Positions 19,004 to 27,550 are shown, counted from the stretch's first letter. The stretch is 64,000 nucleotides of DNA from Paenibacillus lacisoli (GCF_030580655.1 NZ_JAUQTB010000001.1:730345-794344), one strand, 5' to 3'. The notes: generated from the letters alone by a model not told the origin. Program-made: numbers and translations.

Positions 19004-19031
19004 GACGTGATACCGGCTGTAATTGTTGCAA
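19004..19031 (-). promoter_or_regulatory. Candidate ECF-type autoregulatory promoter
   Basis: Minus strand TTGCAAC (19025-19031), 17 bases, CGTC (19004-19007). An AAC motif at -35 and CGTC at -10 with this spacing is the form seen for Bacillus ECF promoters. It sits about 30 bases ahead of the sigma gene, so self-activation is likely. Confidence 0.4.
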
Positions 19032-19033
19032 CT

Positions 19034-19304
19034 TTTCATCAGAATTGCCCATTTTTTTATAATATCTTCAGGGACCCGGGAACTAGAAACAACGGATTCA
19101 CGGAGCCCTCCTGCTATACACCTCATCCTGTGGGCGGAGTGCGTACAAATGCACCATTTTCCCTTACAATAACAGAAAAAGGTAATATCGTCATCTCTCC
19201 GCCTGTCTGTATGAGGACATGGTATATAAGACAAATATAACATATAATTCCTTTTGTGATTGTGAGATTTATGTCCGTTCCTGTGGCTGTATGGATGATA
19301 TGGC
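19034..19304. other. Intergenic stretch without recognised genes
   Basis: The gap between the sigma operon and the secreted-protein gene. Both strands were read; short frames here show no recognisable protein and no clear ribosome sites. Apart from the two promoters at its ends I see nothing in it. Confidence 0.5.
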
Positions 19305-19333
19305 TTGTCGGTTTTAAGAATCTTACATATAAT
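19305..19333 (+). promoter_or_regulatory. Candidate sigma-A promoter of the secreted-protein gene
   Basis: -35 TTGTCG (19305-19310), 17-bp spacer, perfect -10 TATAAT (19328-19333). The start codon is about 250 bases further on, so the transcript would have a long leader. Confidence 0.5.
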
Positions 19334-19585
19334 GCTAGGTTTTTCCTATAAATTATGTTAAATTATTGAAATGATGTTAGGTGACTTGGCATAACTTGAA
19401 CAGTACGGATTTTTTTGCAAAATGCCACCCCAGACCGATTGAAATGGATGCTTTTGTGTTTAATAGTAATTGAGGTATGCCGTTCATCACGCAGTGTTAA
19501 CTCCTCATCCATTTCGTCGTTCCTGCACAGCAGGAAACATCGTTCTACCGTTAAGCAGAAATTATCTTTCGGAGGTATCTCACAC

Positions 19586-20140
19586 ATGAAAAAACAAAAA
19601 TGGTTATCCCTGATTTTGGCAACCGCCATGTCCGCACTGATCGTGCTGCCTGCAGCCGCTTCCGCCGACACTTCCGTTCCAGGCACAACTTATTCAGCGA
19701 CAGACAGCACGACCGCTCCACTAAGCCCGCTTGCACAGCAGCTGCAGGATTATACAGCCGCGCTTGAGCCGCTGGGCGTCTATGAAGATAAAGCGATCGA
19801 TACATACCGTAACAATAATTATGTGAACGCCGCCAATCGCAAAACAACGTTCCTCGCTTTTAACAATATCATTGTGCCAAATTATACGAAGTTTGTGCAA
19901 GGCCTCAAAGCGATCCAAACGCCAAACAGCGACCTGAAATATCTGCACTACAAATATACAAGAGGCGCTTACCTGCAGCTGGAAGGTTTAATGCTGTTCA
20001 AGCAGTCCCTCTACTCTCAAAAAATTAACTACAAGCTGTTCAACCAGGCCAATGATAAGCTCGCAGCCGGCCGTAAACTGATCGACCAGTTTAATACAGA
20101 GTTTGAAGCATACGCTAATAAACTGGCTAAACAGCAATAG
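19586..20140 (+). CDS. Exported protein of unknown function, 184 residues
   Basis: The start is the ATG behind GGAGGTAT. A classical signal peptide covers residues 1 to about 29 (MKKQKWLSLILATAM, then VLPAAASADT with cleavage after ASA). The mature part is helical, rich in Tyr, Asn and Gln, with LAQQLQDYTAALEPL and ending in NKLAKQQ; it has no cysteine and no anchor, so it is probably released or periplasm-like. I do not recognise the family. It has its own promoter and terminator and stands alone. Confidence 0.8.
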   Translation: MKKQKWLSLILATAMSALIVLPAAASADTSVPGTTYSATDSTTAPLSPLAQQLQDYTAALEPLGVYEDKAIDTYRNNNYVNAANRKTTFLAFNNIIVPNYTKFVQGLKAIQTPNSDLKYLHYKYTRGAYLQLEGLMLFKQSLYSQKINYKLFNQANDKLAAGRKLIDQFNTEFEAYANKLAKQQ

Positions 20141-20175
20141 TCCCTTTTAACCTGCATAATATGATGAAACGGCAG

Positions 20176-20213
20176 AACCGGAAGCCGGGGAATCCCCTGC
20201 TTCCGGTTTATTT
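20176..20213 (+). terminator. Terminator of the exported-protein gene
   Basis: AACCGGAAGC ... GCTTCCGGTT outer stem and GGGG/CCCC inner stem, followed by TATTTG. Strong hairpin, short T-run. Confidence 0.7.
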
Positions 20214-20254
20214 GTGCGTTATTCTAGAGCTGCTGTATGTGGCTGCTGTGGAAG

Positions 20255-21193
20255 TTAATCCAATTCCCTGATATGGATCGGAATCAGTACTTTTTCCAGC
20301 ATGCTGCGGTGAGGTTCATATTGGGCAGGCAGCTTCAGCTGTTGGCCCATCGTTTCATAGGATTCATCATGGGCGAAGCCAGGAGGATCGGTCGCAATCT
20401 CGAACAGAATATTTCCGTGCTCCCTGAAGTAGATGGCGTTAAAATAGTTCCGGTCTCTTACAGCAGTCACCCCGTAACCCTGATCAGCGACGAACTCCTG
20501 CCACTCCAGCTGGTCACGGTCATCCTCGGCTCTCCAGGCAATGTGATGCACCGTCCCCACGCCCATGCTTCCCTCTCCGGACGACGACAGTTTCAGATCG
20601 ATAACATTACCGATGTCTGCATAGGAACGATAGCGCGCGATATCTCCTTCCTGACCGATATATTCCAGTCCCATGACCTTCTCCAGCAGCTGCGCTGTCT
20701 GAGCGGGTTGTGAGGAGAGCAATGTGGCACCGCCAAACCCTTTAATCGCATACTCAGCAGTAATTCCGCCAAAGCTCCAGTCATTAGCTTCACCTTCTGC
20801 CCGTTCAACAAGATCCAGGTGGAGTCCGTGTGGATCATCAAATTCCAGGTATTGTTCGCCAAAACGTTCTATCCGGGTAAAAGCCACATTGAAGTGTGTC
20901 AGCCTCTGCTCCCAGAATGGCATTGCTCCTACAGGAATCATATAGGAAGTGACCCCAACCTGGCCATCACCGATTGTTCCGAGATACGCATCCGCCCATG
21001 GAAAGAAGGTTATGATCGTTCCCGGCTTACCACTATTATTGCCGAAATAAAGATGATAGGTGCCTGGATCGTCAAAGTTGACCGTTTGTTTTACCAGCCG
21101 AAGTCCCAGCACGCCTGCGTAGAAATCAACGTTCTCCTGCGGATGCCCTACAATCGCGGTAATATGATGAATGCCTGCTGTTCTTTTAGCCAC
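20255..21193 (-). CDS. Ring-cleaving dioxygenase of the VOC superfamily, MhqO-like
   Basis: A 312-residue protein with two glyoxalase/VOC halves. The first begins GIHHITAIVGHPQENVDFYAGVLGL and contains YLEFDDPHGLHLDLVE; the second contains VGTVHHIAWRAEDD and ILFEIATDPPGF. The His and Glu residues of these motifs are the usual metal ligands. B. subtilis MhqO belongs to this group and protects against hydroquinones and other electrophiles. The start is GTG behind ACGGAGGAATAACG, slightly inside a longer frame. It follows a nitroreductase gene by about 30 bases and is probably co-transcribed. Confidence 0.85.
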   Translation of the reverse strand: MAKRTAGIHHITAIVGHPQENVDFYAGVLGLRLVKQTVNFDDPGTYHLYFGNNSGKPGTIITFFPWADAYLGTIGDGQVGVTSYMIPVGAMPFWEQRLTHFNVAFTRIERFGEQYLEFDDPHGLHLDLVERAEGEANDWSFGGITAEYAIKGFGGATLLSSQPAQTAQLLEKVMGLEYIGQEGDIARYRSYADIGNVIDLKLSSSGEGSMGVGTVHHIAWRAEDDRDQLEWQEFVADQGYGVTAVRDRNYFNAIYFREHGNILFEIATDPPGFAHDESYETMGQQLKLPAQYEPHRSMLEKVLIPIHIRELD

Positions 21194-21221
21194 CGTTATT
21201 CCTCCGTTCAATTGGATTCGA

Positions 21222-21842
21222 TCAGATATGCGTTACAAATTCGTTTACAGGCTTGCGGTATCCGCGCGGTCTGCGGCTCTCTACCTTTTCTTTACCGATG
21301 GTAATCATAAGTACAACCTCATAGTGGTCGTCGATGTTCAGGATTTCCCGCACCGCTTCGGAATCAAAACCGATCATCGGACAGGTGTCCCAGCCCTTCT
21401 CCTTGGCAGCCATCATAAACAGCATCGCTGAGAGAGAGGCATTGCGGATCGCTTCATCCTTCTGGAAGACGGGGCCGCGGGTTTCGTAAAAAGAGACTGT
21501 ATCCTGGACCATCTGGTCATATTCCTGTTTGTTCAGAACACCCAGCGTCTTTAATCCTTCATAGATCTCAGGCGCATGGTCATGTGCTCTTTTGTCACCC
21601 AGAACCAGGATGACCGCCGAAGAACTGCCTACTTTATACTGCCGGTAGGCAGCTTCTTTGAGCTGCTCCTTGACACTCGAATCACGAACAGCCACATATT
21701 GGGCATGCTGCAGGTTGAATGCCGAAGGTGCCAGCTTGACCAGTTCAAAAATTTCGTTAAGTTCCTGTTGTGAGATTGGATGGTCTGGAAGAAAGTTGCT
21801 GGCGGAGCGTCTGTTTTTGATCAATTCCATAAAGTCTGTCAT
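21222..21842 (-). CDS. NAD(P)H nitroreductase-family flavoprotein, MhqN-like
   Basis: A 206-residue FMN-dependent protein starting behind AGGAGGAACAACG. ELIKNRRSASNFLPDHPISQ gives the phosphate-binding Arg/Ser region, FNLQHAQYVAVRD the middle strand, and GWDTCPMIGFDSEAVRE the C-terminal FMN loop. Paired with an MhqO-like dioxygenase it resembles the B. subtilis mhqN-mhqO arrangement for quinone and azo-compound resistance. No MhqR-type regulator gene is adjacent in the window. Confidence 0.87.
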   Translation of the reverse strand: MTDFMELIKNRRSASNFLPDHPISQQELNEIFELVKLAPSAFNLQHAQYVAVRDSSVKEQLKEAAYRQYKVGSSSAVILVLGDKRAHDHAPEIYEGLKTLGVLNKQEYDQMVQDTVSFYETRGPVFQKDEAIRNASLSAMLFMMAAKEKGWDTCPMIGFDSEAVREILNIDDHYEVVLMITIGKEKVESRRPRGYRKPVNEFVTHI

Positions 21843-21860
21843 ATCGTTGTTCCTCCTAAT

Positions 21861-21874
21861 ATCATTTAAATGAT
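21861..21874. promoter_or_regulatory. Perfect 14-bp palindrome ahead of the mhqN-like gene
   Basis: ATCATTTAAATGAT lies directly upstream of the ribosome site of the nitroreductase gene, between it and an AT-rich candidate promoter. It has the form of a small dimeric-repressor operator (MarR or HxlR class). It does not match the MhqR box as I remember it. Confidence 0.35.
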
Positions 21875-22172
21875 CATCTTAAAACGTAATGTATAAGAGT
21901 ATAATAGTATCCTTAATCTTGAATTTATCTTTACGTTAAGATATAAGTTTATTCATACCATATTCCCTTACTTCAACTTTATATGTTCTTTAATGAATCT
22001 ACCGCTTGCTCTCACGGATCATTTCAAGAACTCCTCTCATATCACTTTTTATGTATGAAGTATTGCTCTGGTGTATTATTTTACTTTCAATTGACTTATC
22101 TCTAATTAAAGATTTATTGCTTGGTGTAAGCATATTACATAATAAGAATCGTGTCAACATTCTTCTCGTTAA
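21875..22172. other. AT-rich stretch upstream of the mhq pair, no recognised gene
   Basis: Base composition is lower in GC than the neighbours. Two opposed frames of about 80 codons exist (around 22000-22250), but neither shows a recognisable family or a good ribosome site. The right part merges with the acetyltransferase remnant. It probably contains the promoter of the nitroreductase operon. Confidence 0.4.
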
Positions 22173-22340
22173 TGGCTCTTTCTGTATCTTGGCATGTCCC
22201 TGGAAGCACAAGATGATAATCTTGGTGCATGCAGATTTTATGTGAAACAAGGATACATACTGGGTGGAGTTGACACACTAGAGCAGTCATATAAGCCTGA
22301 CATTGAAACCACTCTTTATTGGTATAAGTTATTTAAGTAA
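22173..22340 (+). pseudogene. C-terminal remnant of a streptothricin-type GNAT acetyltransferase
   Basis: About 55 codons encode LEAQDDNLGACRFYVKQG, then YILGGVDTLEQ and ETTLYWYKLFK before the stop. The order ETQ-N-ACRFY-K-GF-LGG and a final ALFWY is the signature of the C-terminal half of SatA/YyaR-like acetyltransferases. The acetyl-CoA loop and the whole N-terminal half are missing and a stop codon lies in frame just upstream. This is a truncated, non-functional remnant. Confidence 0.7.
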
Positions 22341-22482
22341 CGTGGACTTTAGCAAAGTAATACAGTCTGTGCATAACAAAAAAGATAGCCCAAAACGAGA
22401 GCTGCACCACTCAGGATGAGGGACGTGAAGTATTCTAAGTGAACGGTGTCAGCTCTTAACTCCTCATACGAAGACAAAAAAT

Positions 22483-22806
22483 CTACTTGTCCTGCAAGGC
22501 AAAAGCATCTCTTGCTGCTTCTATAAAAGATAATATAACTGGTGAAAGCCACTTATCTTTGTGCCATAACATCTGTGTATAGACATGCAGATCGGGAATC
22601 TGCCATGGCAGTGCAACAAGTTGTCCCCCTTTAACCTCGGCTTCCGTTACGATTTCAGGAAGAAAGGCAATTCCAATCTCCGAAATGGCACATTGTTTTA
22701 TGGCTTCAGCACTTTGAAACTCCAAATATGTAATGCTATCTATGCCTTCTTTCTCAAATGACCGGTCAAACATCGTTCGATAGTGGCAACCCTTTTCGTG
22801 CATCGG
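22483..22806 (-). pseudogene. LysR-type regulator, C-terminal fragment (DNA-binding part lost)
   Basis: About 105 codons give the effector-binding domain end of a LysR regulator: EKGCHYRTMFDRSF, YLEFQSAEAIKQCAISEIGIAFLPEIV, and WLSPVILSFIEAARD. The N-terminal winged helix and the first half of the binding domain (roughly 200 residues) are absent. Upstream of GCHYR the frame runs antisense into a MetX-like hydrolase fragment, which marks a deletion junction near 22797-22806. It cannot bind DNA as it stands. Confidence 0.8.
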
Positions 22807-23496
22807 CTGGTGACAGAGAAATTCGGCATTCAAAAAATTGCGCTCGTCGTTGGATGGTCAATGGGAGGCATCCAGGCATTTCAATGGGGTGCAAGCTACC
22901 CAGAGATGGTAGAGCGAATTGCCCCTTTCGCAGGAATTGCGAAACCTTGGCCCCATACCTTTGTGGTCCTGGACAGTCTAAAAGCTTCGCTGCTGGCTGC
23001 TGTTGGCTTCGATTCAAGCAAGCTAAGCGAGCTGACCTCCGCAGACATGCGCGCTGTTGGCCGGGTCTATGCAGGGTGGGGACTAACCCATGCATTTTAT
23101 AGGGAGGAGCTTTACCGTGAAATGGGATTTAAATCCCTGGAGGATTTTGTAGCGGGCGTCTGGGAGAGCAGCTTTATGAATATGGACCCGCATAATGTGC
23201 TGGCCATGTTATGGACAGGCCAACATGCCGATATTAGCGCAAACCCATCCTATAACGGTGATTTTAACAAAGCACTCAGGAGCATCAAAGCACTTGCCTG
23301 TATCATGCCAGGGAGCACGGATCTCTTCTGCACAGCGGATGATAATGCATACGAAGCAAAGCTGATCCCTCGTGCTGAATTTAAACCGATCCCGTCGGTC
23401 TGGGGCCATTTTGCCGGTCGTGGAATCAACAGAGCCGATAATCAATTTATCGATAATAACCTGAAACAATTATTGGCACTCCGCACAAACGGGTAG
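22797..23496 (+). pseudogene. MetX-like alpha/beta hydrolase, N-terminal part lost
   Basis: About 230 codons starting HRLVTEKFGIQKIALVVG include the nucleophile elbow GWSMGG, then PFAGIAKPWPHTFV and SLEDFVAGVWESSF, with a late Asp (CTADDN) and His (VWGHFAGRG). This is the homoserine O-acetyltransferase-like fold. Full proteins have about 100-130 further residues at the N-terminus; here they are cut at the junction with the LysR fragment. A GTG at 22783 opens the frame but has no ribosome site. The catalytic triad is intact, but the protein probably does not fold. Confidence 0.75.
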
Positions 23497-23567
23497 ATCG
23501 TTCGTTAGAATTACTCACTGTTCTGTAAGATGAGGCAGGATCAGCAGTTCACCATGGAGAACAGCAA

Positions 23568-26312
23568 TTATTTATCACCGCTGTACATGGTCCGGACTTT
23601 TACTTTGCCGTCAATGGCCTGCATCTGGATCTCACCCATCGTATCCGTGCGGTACACTTGGCTGTGGGCTTCCCCCAGCCGTTTCAAGGCATCGGCATTC
23701 GGATGTCCGTATAAGTTATGCTTGCCTGCCGATATGACAGATGCCTTGGGGCGCCAGAATTCCAGCCAGTCTGCTGAGGTAGAGCTCTTGCTTCCATGAT
23801 GCGCTACTTTGAGTACGTCTACAGGCGAATACATCAGCCGGGCTGACAGAGCGGTCGAGCTGTCCCCCGACTGATTTTTTTGCCCACTCGTACGGATATC
23901 ACCCAGCAGCTGTGTCTCTGCGCCAATGTCCATGTCACCGGTAAACAGATACGACCCTCCTTCCATGTCGAGCCGGAATGCGAGTGACAGCGGATTTTGC
24001 TCCTTGACGATCGGCAAGACGGAGCTCTCGGAAGTTTGTTCTGAAACTCCAGGGAAAATAAATTCCAGGCGGGTGTTTTTATCGACGGTCAAGCCCATTC
24101 CCTGTTCTGCCTGGTACAACGGAATATGCTTATCCAGCGCCGTCTCGATTAACCGATCCAGCTTGTCCTTGCCTGTGAGGGTCCCGTTAAAGACAAGCTT
24201 CTTTACCGGCAGAGTATCAAGCACAGCCTGCAGCCCGCCAATATGGTCTGCATCCCCATGGGTCGCAATAACAGCATCCAGCTGATGGACACCGCGCTGC
24301 TGGAGCAGCGGCACTAGCGTTTTGGCCCCGACTTCATAAGGATCTCTTCGCTGACGCCATGTGTCCTTCGGTTTCCCGAAATCAATCGTACCGCCTCCGT
24401 CTACAAGCAGGTGCCTGCCTGCTGGTGTAGTGATGAGAATACTGTCACCCTGCCCGATATCAAGAAATTGAACGATTCCTCTTCCGCCATATGCACCGCT
24501 GCTTGAATAGGCACCGTTCAGCATTGCGAATAGAATGATAGCGGAGAGAACTAGGGCCAGCCCTTGATATAGTCCGAAACGGCGGCCTACAGCGGTCCCT
24601 GCTCCCGGCAGCCTGTCACGCCCACCTGTAATCGCGGACCATTCAGGAGAGCCTGCAGCAGCTGGATGTAAATCGGACGATCGGACACCAGGTCCTCGGG
24701 ATATCTCTGTCCGGTTATCCGAATGGATAAGAGGAACCGTGTCCTCCTCGCTCCAGCGGCTTGTCGGCGGATTTCTGACTGCATGCCACTGCTGAAAGAG
24801 CTTGAAAAGCATATACAGCATGACGTAATACATGAAGATCCACAGCAGAGAAGGTGATGCCCACACGGTACGGAAAGACTCATAACCGTTCATCCACTGG
24901 ACGACAGCAAAGGTCAGCGTATTCAGCCGTTCGGCCAGCCAAGCCATTCCACGCGCTCCGTCAAGCCAGACCCAGGAGACGAGCAGTGCAGCAGCACCCA
25001 GAGGGAGCACGAGGAAGGTGATAAACGGAACCAGTATAAAGTTAGCTGCAAGGGAGAGTATCGAAAACTGATTAAAGTAATAAATGGTTAAAGGAAAGGA
25101 AACCATCTGTGCCGCCACCGTAACAGCAATTGAACCCCGCAGTATGATCGGCAGGCGTGAAAGTAATGGCTGCAGCAGGGGCACATACACAATCAGACCA
25201 GCGGTAACGAGAAAAGACAGCTGAAAGCTCACATTCAACAAAAAGTAAGGCTCTATCAGCAGCATGATCAATGCAGCCGCGCTCAAAATATTCATCCCGT
25301 CACGCAGCACCCCCTTACGCAGCGCATATAAACCGATGATAGACATGATACCCGCACGGACAACAGAGGGCGAAGCGCCAGACAGCAGCACATAGACCGG
25401 TACAAGCAGCATGATCAGGAGCAGCGATCGTTCCCGGCTGAAGCGCAGCCATAAAAACAAGCGGTGAAGAACCGCTACATACACAGCTACATGCATACCG
25501 GATATGGCCAAAATATGGGTCAATCCGAGCAGGGTAAAATGCCGGTACTGTTCTGGATCATAATCATCCGTAATCCCTAATACCAGTCCTTTCATGTAAC
25601 CGGCGTTCACTTTAGGCTCAAACAGACTGTTCATACTCTCGCTAAGACTAGCCCGGATCCCATCATTCAGCCGCAGCAGACTGTATCTGCTCCAGCTCGG
25701 GGACTTTAACATCTGCAGATTGGAGGCGCCCGCTCCTTTTAGCAGCCAGTGGATGCGCTGAGTTCGCAAATATTTGCGGTAATCAAAACCGCCGAAATTA
25801 CCGGCACGTGCCGGCTGCTGCAGTTCACCAGTTAACCGCACGACATCTCCCCGCCGCCAGCTTTGTGCTAACTTCTGTTCCGGCTGAGCGTTTAACTTGA
25901 TCTGGATCAGCACTAACTCTGAAGATTGGACTATCGGACCCTGCCGCAGCTGGATGTTCTGCAAGCGCAGCCGGAACTGGGCTTTGTCTCCATCCACCTC
26001 TACACCTGTTGCGAGAGCCCCTGTAACGTGTACCATCGATCCCTGAAGGCCCTCGGCGCTGATATTTAGCTGGCCGGGCAATTCACTGCTATTGCGGCTG
26101 TCCGTCCATTCCCAGTAGAGTGCAGACAGAGTCAAAGACAGCCAGCACATCAGCACAAGCCCCATCCTCTGAGCTGTGAGCCGCTGAAGCAGCGGCAGAC
26201 ATAACGAACATCCTGCCCATGCAGCCCAAAGGCTGATCCCTGACAGCAGACAGGCCAAGCTCGAGCCGAACACCCAGCACACCGTAAAAGCCAGCAGCGG
26301 TCTTACTCGCAA
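23568..26312 (-). CDS. comEC: DNA internalisation competence protein ComEC/Rec2
   Basis: A 914-residue polytopic protein. An N-terminal part with two hydrophobic segments and an OB-like extracellular domain (about 50-190) is followed by the competence channel domain (LGLTHILAISGMHVAVYVAVLHR and further helices) and a C-terminal metallo-beta-lactamase-like domain with FLDIGQGDSILI, ATHGDADHIGGL and KVAHHGSKSSTS. ComEC carries single-stranded DNA across the membrane during transformation. It follows comEB but is separated from it by a terminator. Confidence 0.95.
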   Translation of the reverse strand: MRVRPLLAFTVCWVFGSSLACLLSGISLWAAWAGCSLCLPLLQRLTAQRMGLVLMCWLSLTLSALYWEWTDSRNSSELPGQLNISAEGLQGSMVHVTGALATGVEVDGDKAQFRLRLQNIQLRQGPIVQSSELVLIQIKLNAQPEQKLAQSWRRGDVVRLTGELQQPARAGNFGGFDYRKYLRTQRIHWLLKGAGASNLQMLKSPSWSRYSLLRLNDGIRASLSESMNSLFEPKVNAGYMKGLVLGITDDYDPEQYRHFTLLGLTHILAISGMHVAVYVAVLHRLFLWLRFSRERSLLLIMLLVPVYVLLSGASPSVVRAGIMSIIGLYALRKGVLRDGMNILSAAALIMLLIEPYFLLNVSFQLSFLVTAGLIVYVPLLQPLLSRLPIILRGSIAVTVAAQMVSFPLTIYYFNQFSILSLAANFILVPFITFLVLPLGAAALLVSWVWLDGARGMAWLAERLNTLTFAVVQWMNGYESFRTVWASPSLLWIFMYYVMLYMLFKLFQQWHAVRNPPTSRWSEEDTVPLIHSDNRTEISRGPGVRSSDLHPAAAGSPEWSAITGGRDRLPGAGTAVGRRFGLYQGLALVLSAIILFAMLNGAYSSSGAYGGRGIVQFLDIGQGDSILITTPAGRHLLVDGGGTIDFGKPKDTWRQRRDPYEVGAKTLVPLLQQRGVHQLDAVIATHGDADHIGGLQAVLDTLPVKKLVFNGTLTGKDKLDRLIETALDKHIPLYQAEQGMGLTVDKNTRLEFIFPGVSEQTSESSVLPIVKEQNPLSLAFRLDMEGGSYLFTGDMDIGAETQLLGDIRTSGQKNQSGDSSTALSARLMYSPVDVLKVAHHGSKSSTSADWLEFWRPKASVISAGKHNLYGHPNADALKRLGEAHSQVYRTDTMGEIQMQAIDGKVKVRTMYSGDK

Positions 26313-26342
26313 TGCCGTCTCCCTCCTTCCCTGATGAAATAC

Positions 26343-26376
26343 AAAAAGAACCTCTGCCTGATAAGCAGAGGTTCTT
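26343..26376 (-). terminator. Terminator between comEB and comEC
   Basis: Perfect stem AGAACCTCTGC / GCAGAGGTTCT with a short loop, followed on the minus strand by TTTTTGT. It lies in the 90-base gap inside the com cluster. Confidence 0.85.
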
Positions 26377-26405
26377 CCTCGTTTGACCGTTGAATCGCTA
26401 TGAAT

Positions 26406-26924
26406 CTAATTCGAGACCGTCATCATGGTCTCCTGCGGCGGTTGATAGTTTTCCAGGCAGCGAAACACAATGCCTTTCTTCTCCATCAGATCCGTCACTT
26501 TATGGGTATCCTTCGGATATGGACGATGATAAATAATTTCCACAATTCCGCTGTTAGCCAGCATGTTCGCACAGGTCCAGCACGGTTCATCTGTCACGTA
26601 CACGGAGGAGCCTTCCCGGTCATTGCGGTCCGTAAACAGCAGCAAATTTTGCTCCGCATGGATGGTCCGGACACAGCGCTGCTTTTTTACCAGCTGCTCT
26701 ATACCATTCTGTACGATAACCTCAACCTCTTCAGAAATCATGCAGCCTGCCTCAGAACAATCTGGAACTCCAGAAGGTGCTCCGTTATAAGCTGTTCCAA
26801 GCAGCTTTTTCCCCTGAACCAGTACGGCCCCCACATGACGGCGGGAACAGCGGGATCGTGTAGAAACCATGTAGGCAATATCCATAAAGTAGGTGTCCCA
26901 GTCTTTACGCAATGCTGTACTCAT
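26406..26924 (-). CDS. comEB: dCMP deaminase, ComEB-like
   Basis: A 172-residue zinc enzyme counted from the ATG eight bases after GGGAG; a TTG five codons earlier is less likely. The catalytic HAE is at residues 89-91 (TIHAEQNLL) and the zinc cysteines are in PCWTC (115 and 118). HVGAVLVQGK is the conserved N-terminal strand. It converts dCMP to dUMP. Its place between comEA and comEC is the Bacillus arrangement, though comEB is not needed for DNA uptake there. Confidence 0.92.
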   Translation of the reverse strand: MSTALRKDWDTYFMDIAYMVSTRSRCSRRHVGAVLVQGKKLLGTAYNGAPSGVPDCSEAGCMISEEVEVIVQNGIEQLVKKQRCVRTIHAEQNLLLFTDRNDREGSSVYVTDEPCWTCANMLANSGIVEIIYHRPYPKDTHKVTDLMEKKGIVFRCLENYQPPQETMMTVSN

Positions 26925-26944
26925 GTCGTTCGCTCCCAAGAAAT

Positions 26945-27550
26945 TTATAGAACAATATAAGCTCTCATCTTCTCCAGCATTTTCTGGCCGATTCCCTTTA
27001 CCTTGAGCAGTTCCTCCACGGATCGAAAAGGACCATGTTCATTCCTGTAGTTCAGAATAGCCTGAGCTTTCTTCTCCCCGATTCCAGGCAGCTCAGTCAG
27101 CTGAGTCTGGCTAGCAGTGTTAATGAACACCGCACCTTCAGGAATCGCCGGCTGAGTTGACGAGGCTGCAGCTGAAGATGAAGCAGGCACAGCGGCCTGT
27201 TCTCCGGACTCCACAGACTTAACAACAGATTCTGCTGAACCTGAAGAGTTATTCGCAGCTGGCAGTTCAGGCACAGCGGCAGCTGCCGTCTGGTTTTGGA
27301 CTAAAGCGGATGATGAACCTGCTTTCGTATTAACCCCAGCACCTGTCTCTGTCTGCTGCTTAGGTGAGAATGAGGCCGCTTGTTTATCATTCTTGTCCTG
27401 CGTTCCTCGCGTATGCAAGGCTAGTTCAGCCGCTGCATTCAGCGGCTGCCAGCCTGCATCGACTTCTTCCTTATGCGTCCCTGACAGCAAAATGAATACG
27501 GCTCCAACCACTGCCAAAATAACAGCCGCTCCCGTCCAGCTTTTCTTCAA
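26945..27550 (-). CDS. comEA: Competence DNA receptor ComEA
   Basis: A 201-residue protein with an N-terminal membrane anchor (about residues 8-24), a long Ala/Ser/Gln/Glu-rich linker, and a C-terminal pair of helix-hairpin-helix motifs (TQLTELPGIGEKKAQAILNY and LLKVKGIGQKMLEKM). ComEA binds incoming double-stranded DNA at the cell surface. The start is TTG behind GGAGGAAGAGGGA. The gene is divergent from comER. Confidence 0.93.
   Translation of the reverse strand: MKKSWTGAAVILAVVGAVFILLSGTHKEEVDAGWQPLNAAAELALHTRGTQDKNDKQAASFSPKQQTETGAGVNTKAGSSSALVQNQTAAAAVPELPAANNSSGSAESVVKSVESGEQAAVPASSSAAASSTQPAIPEGAVFINTASQTQLTELPGIGEKKAQAILNYRNEHGPFRSVEELLKVKGIGQKMLEKMRAYIVL

Noticed and set aside
22783..23496. 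An intact homoserine O-acetyltransferase gene
   Set aside because: The N-terminal third is missing, the only start has no ribosome site, and the break coincides with that of the LysR fragment.
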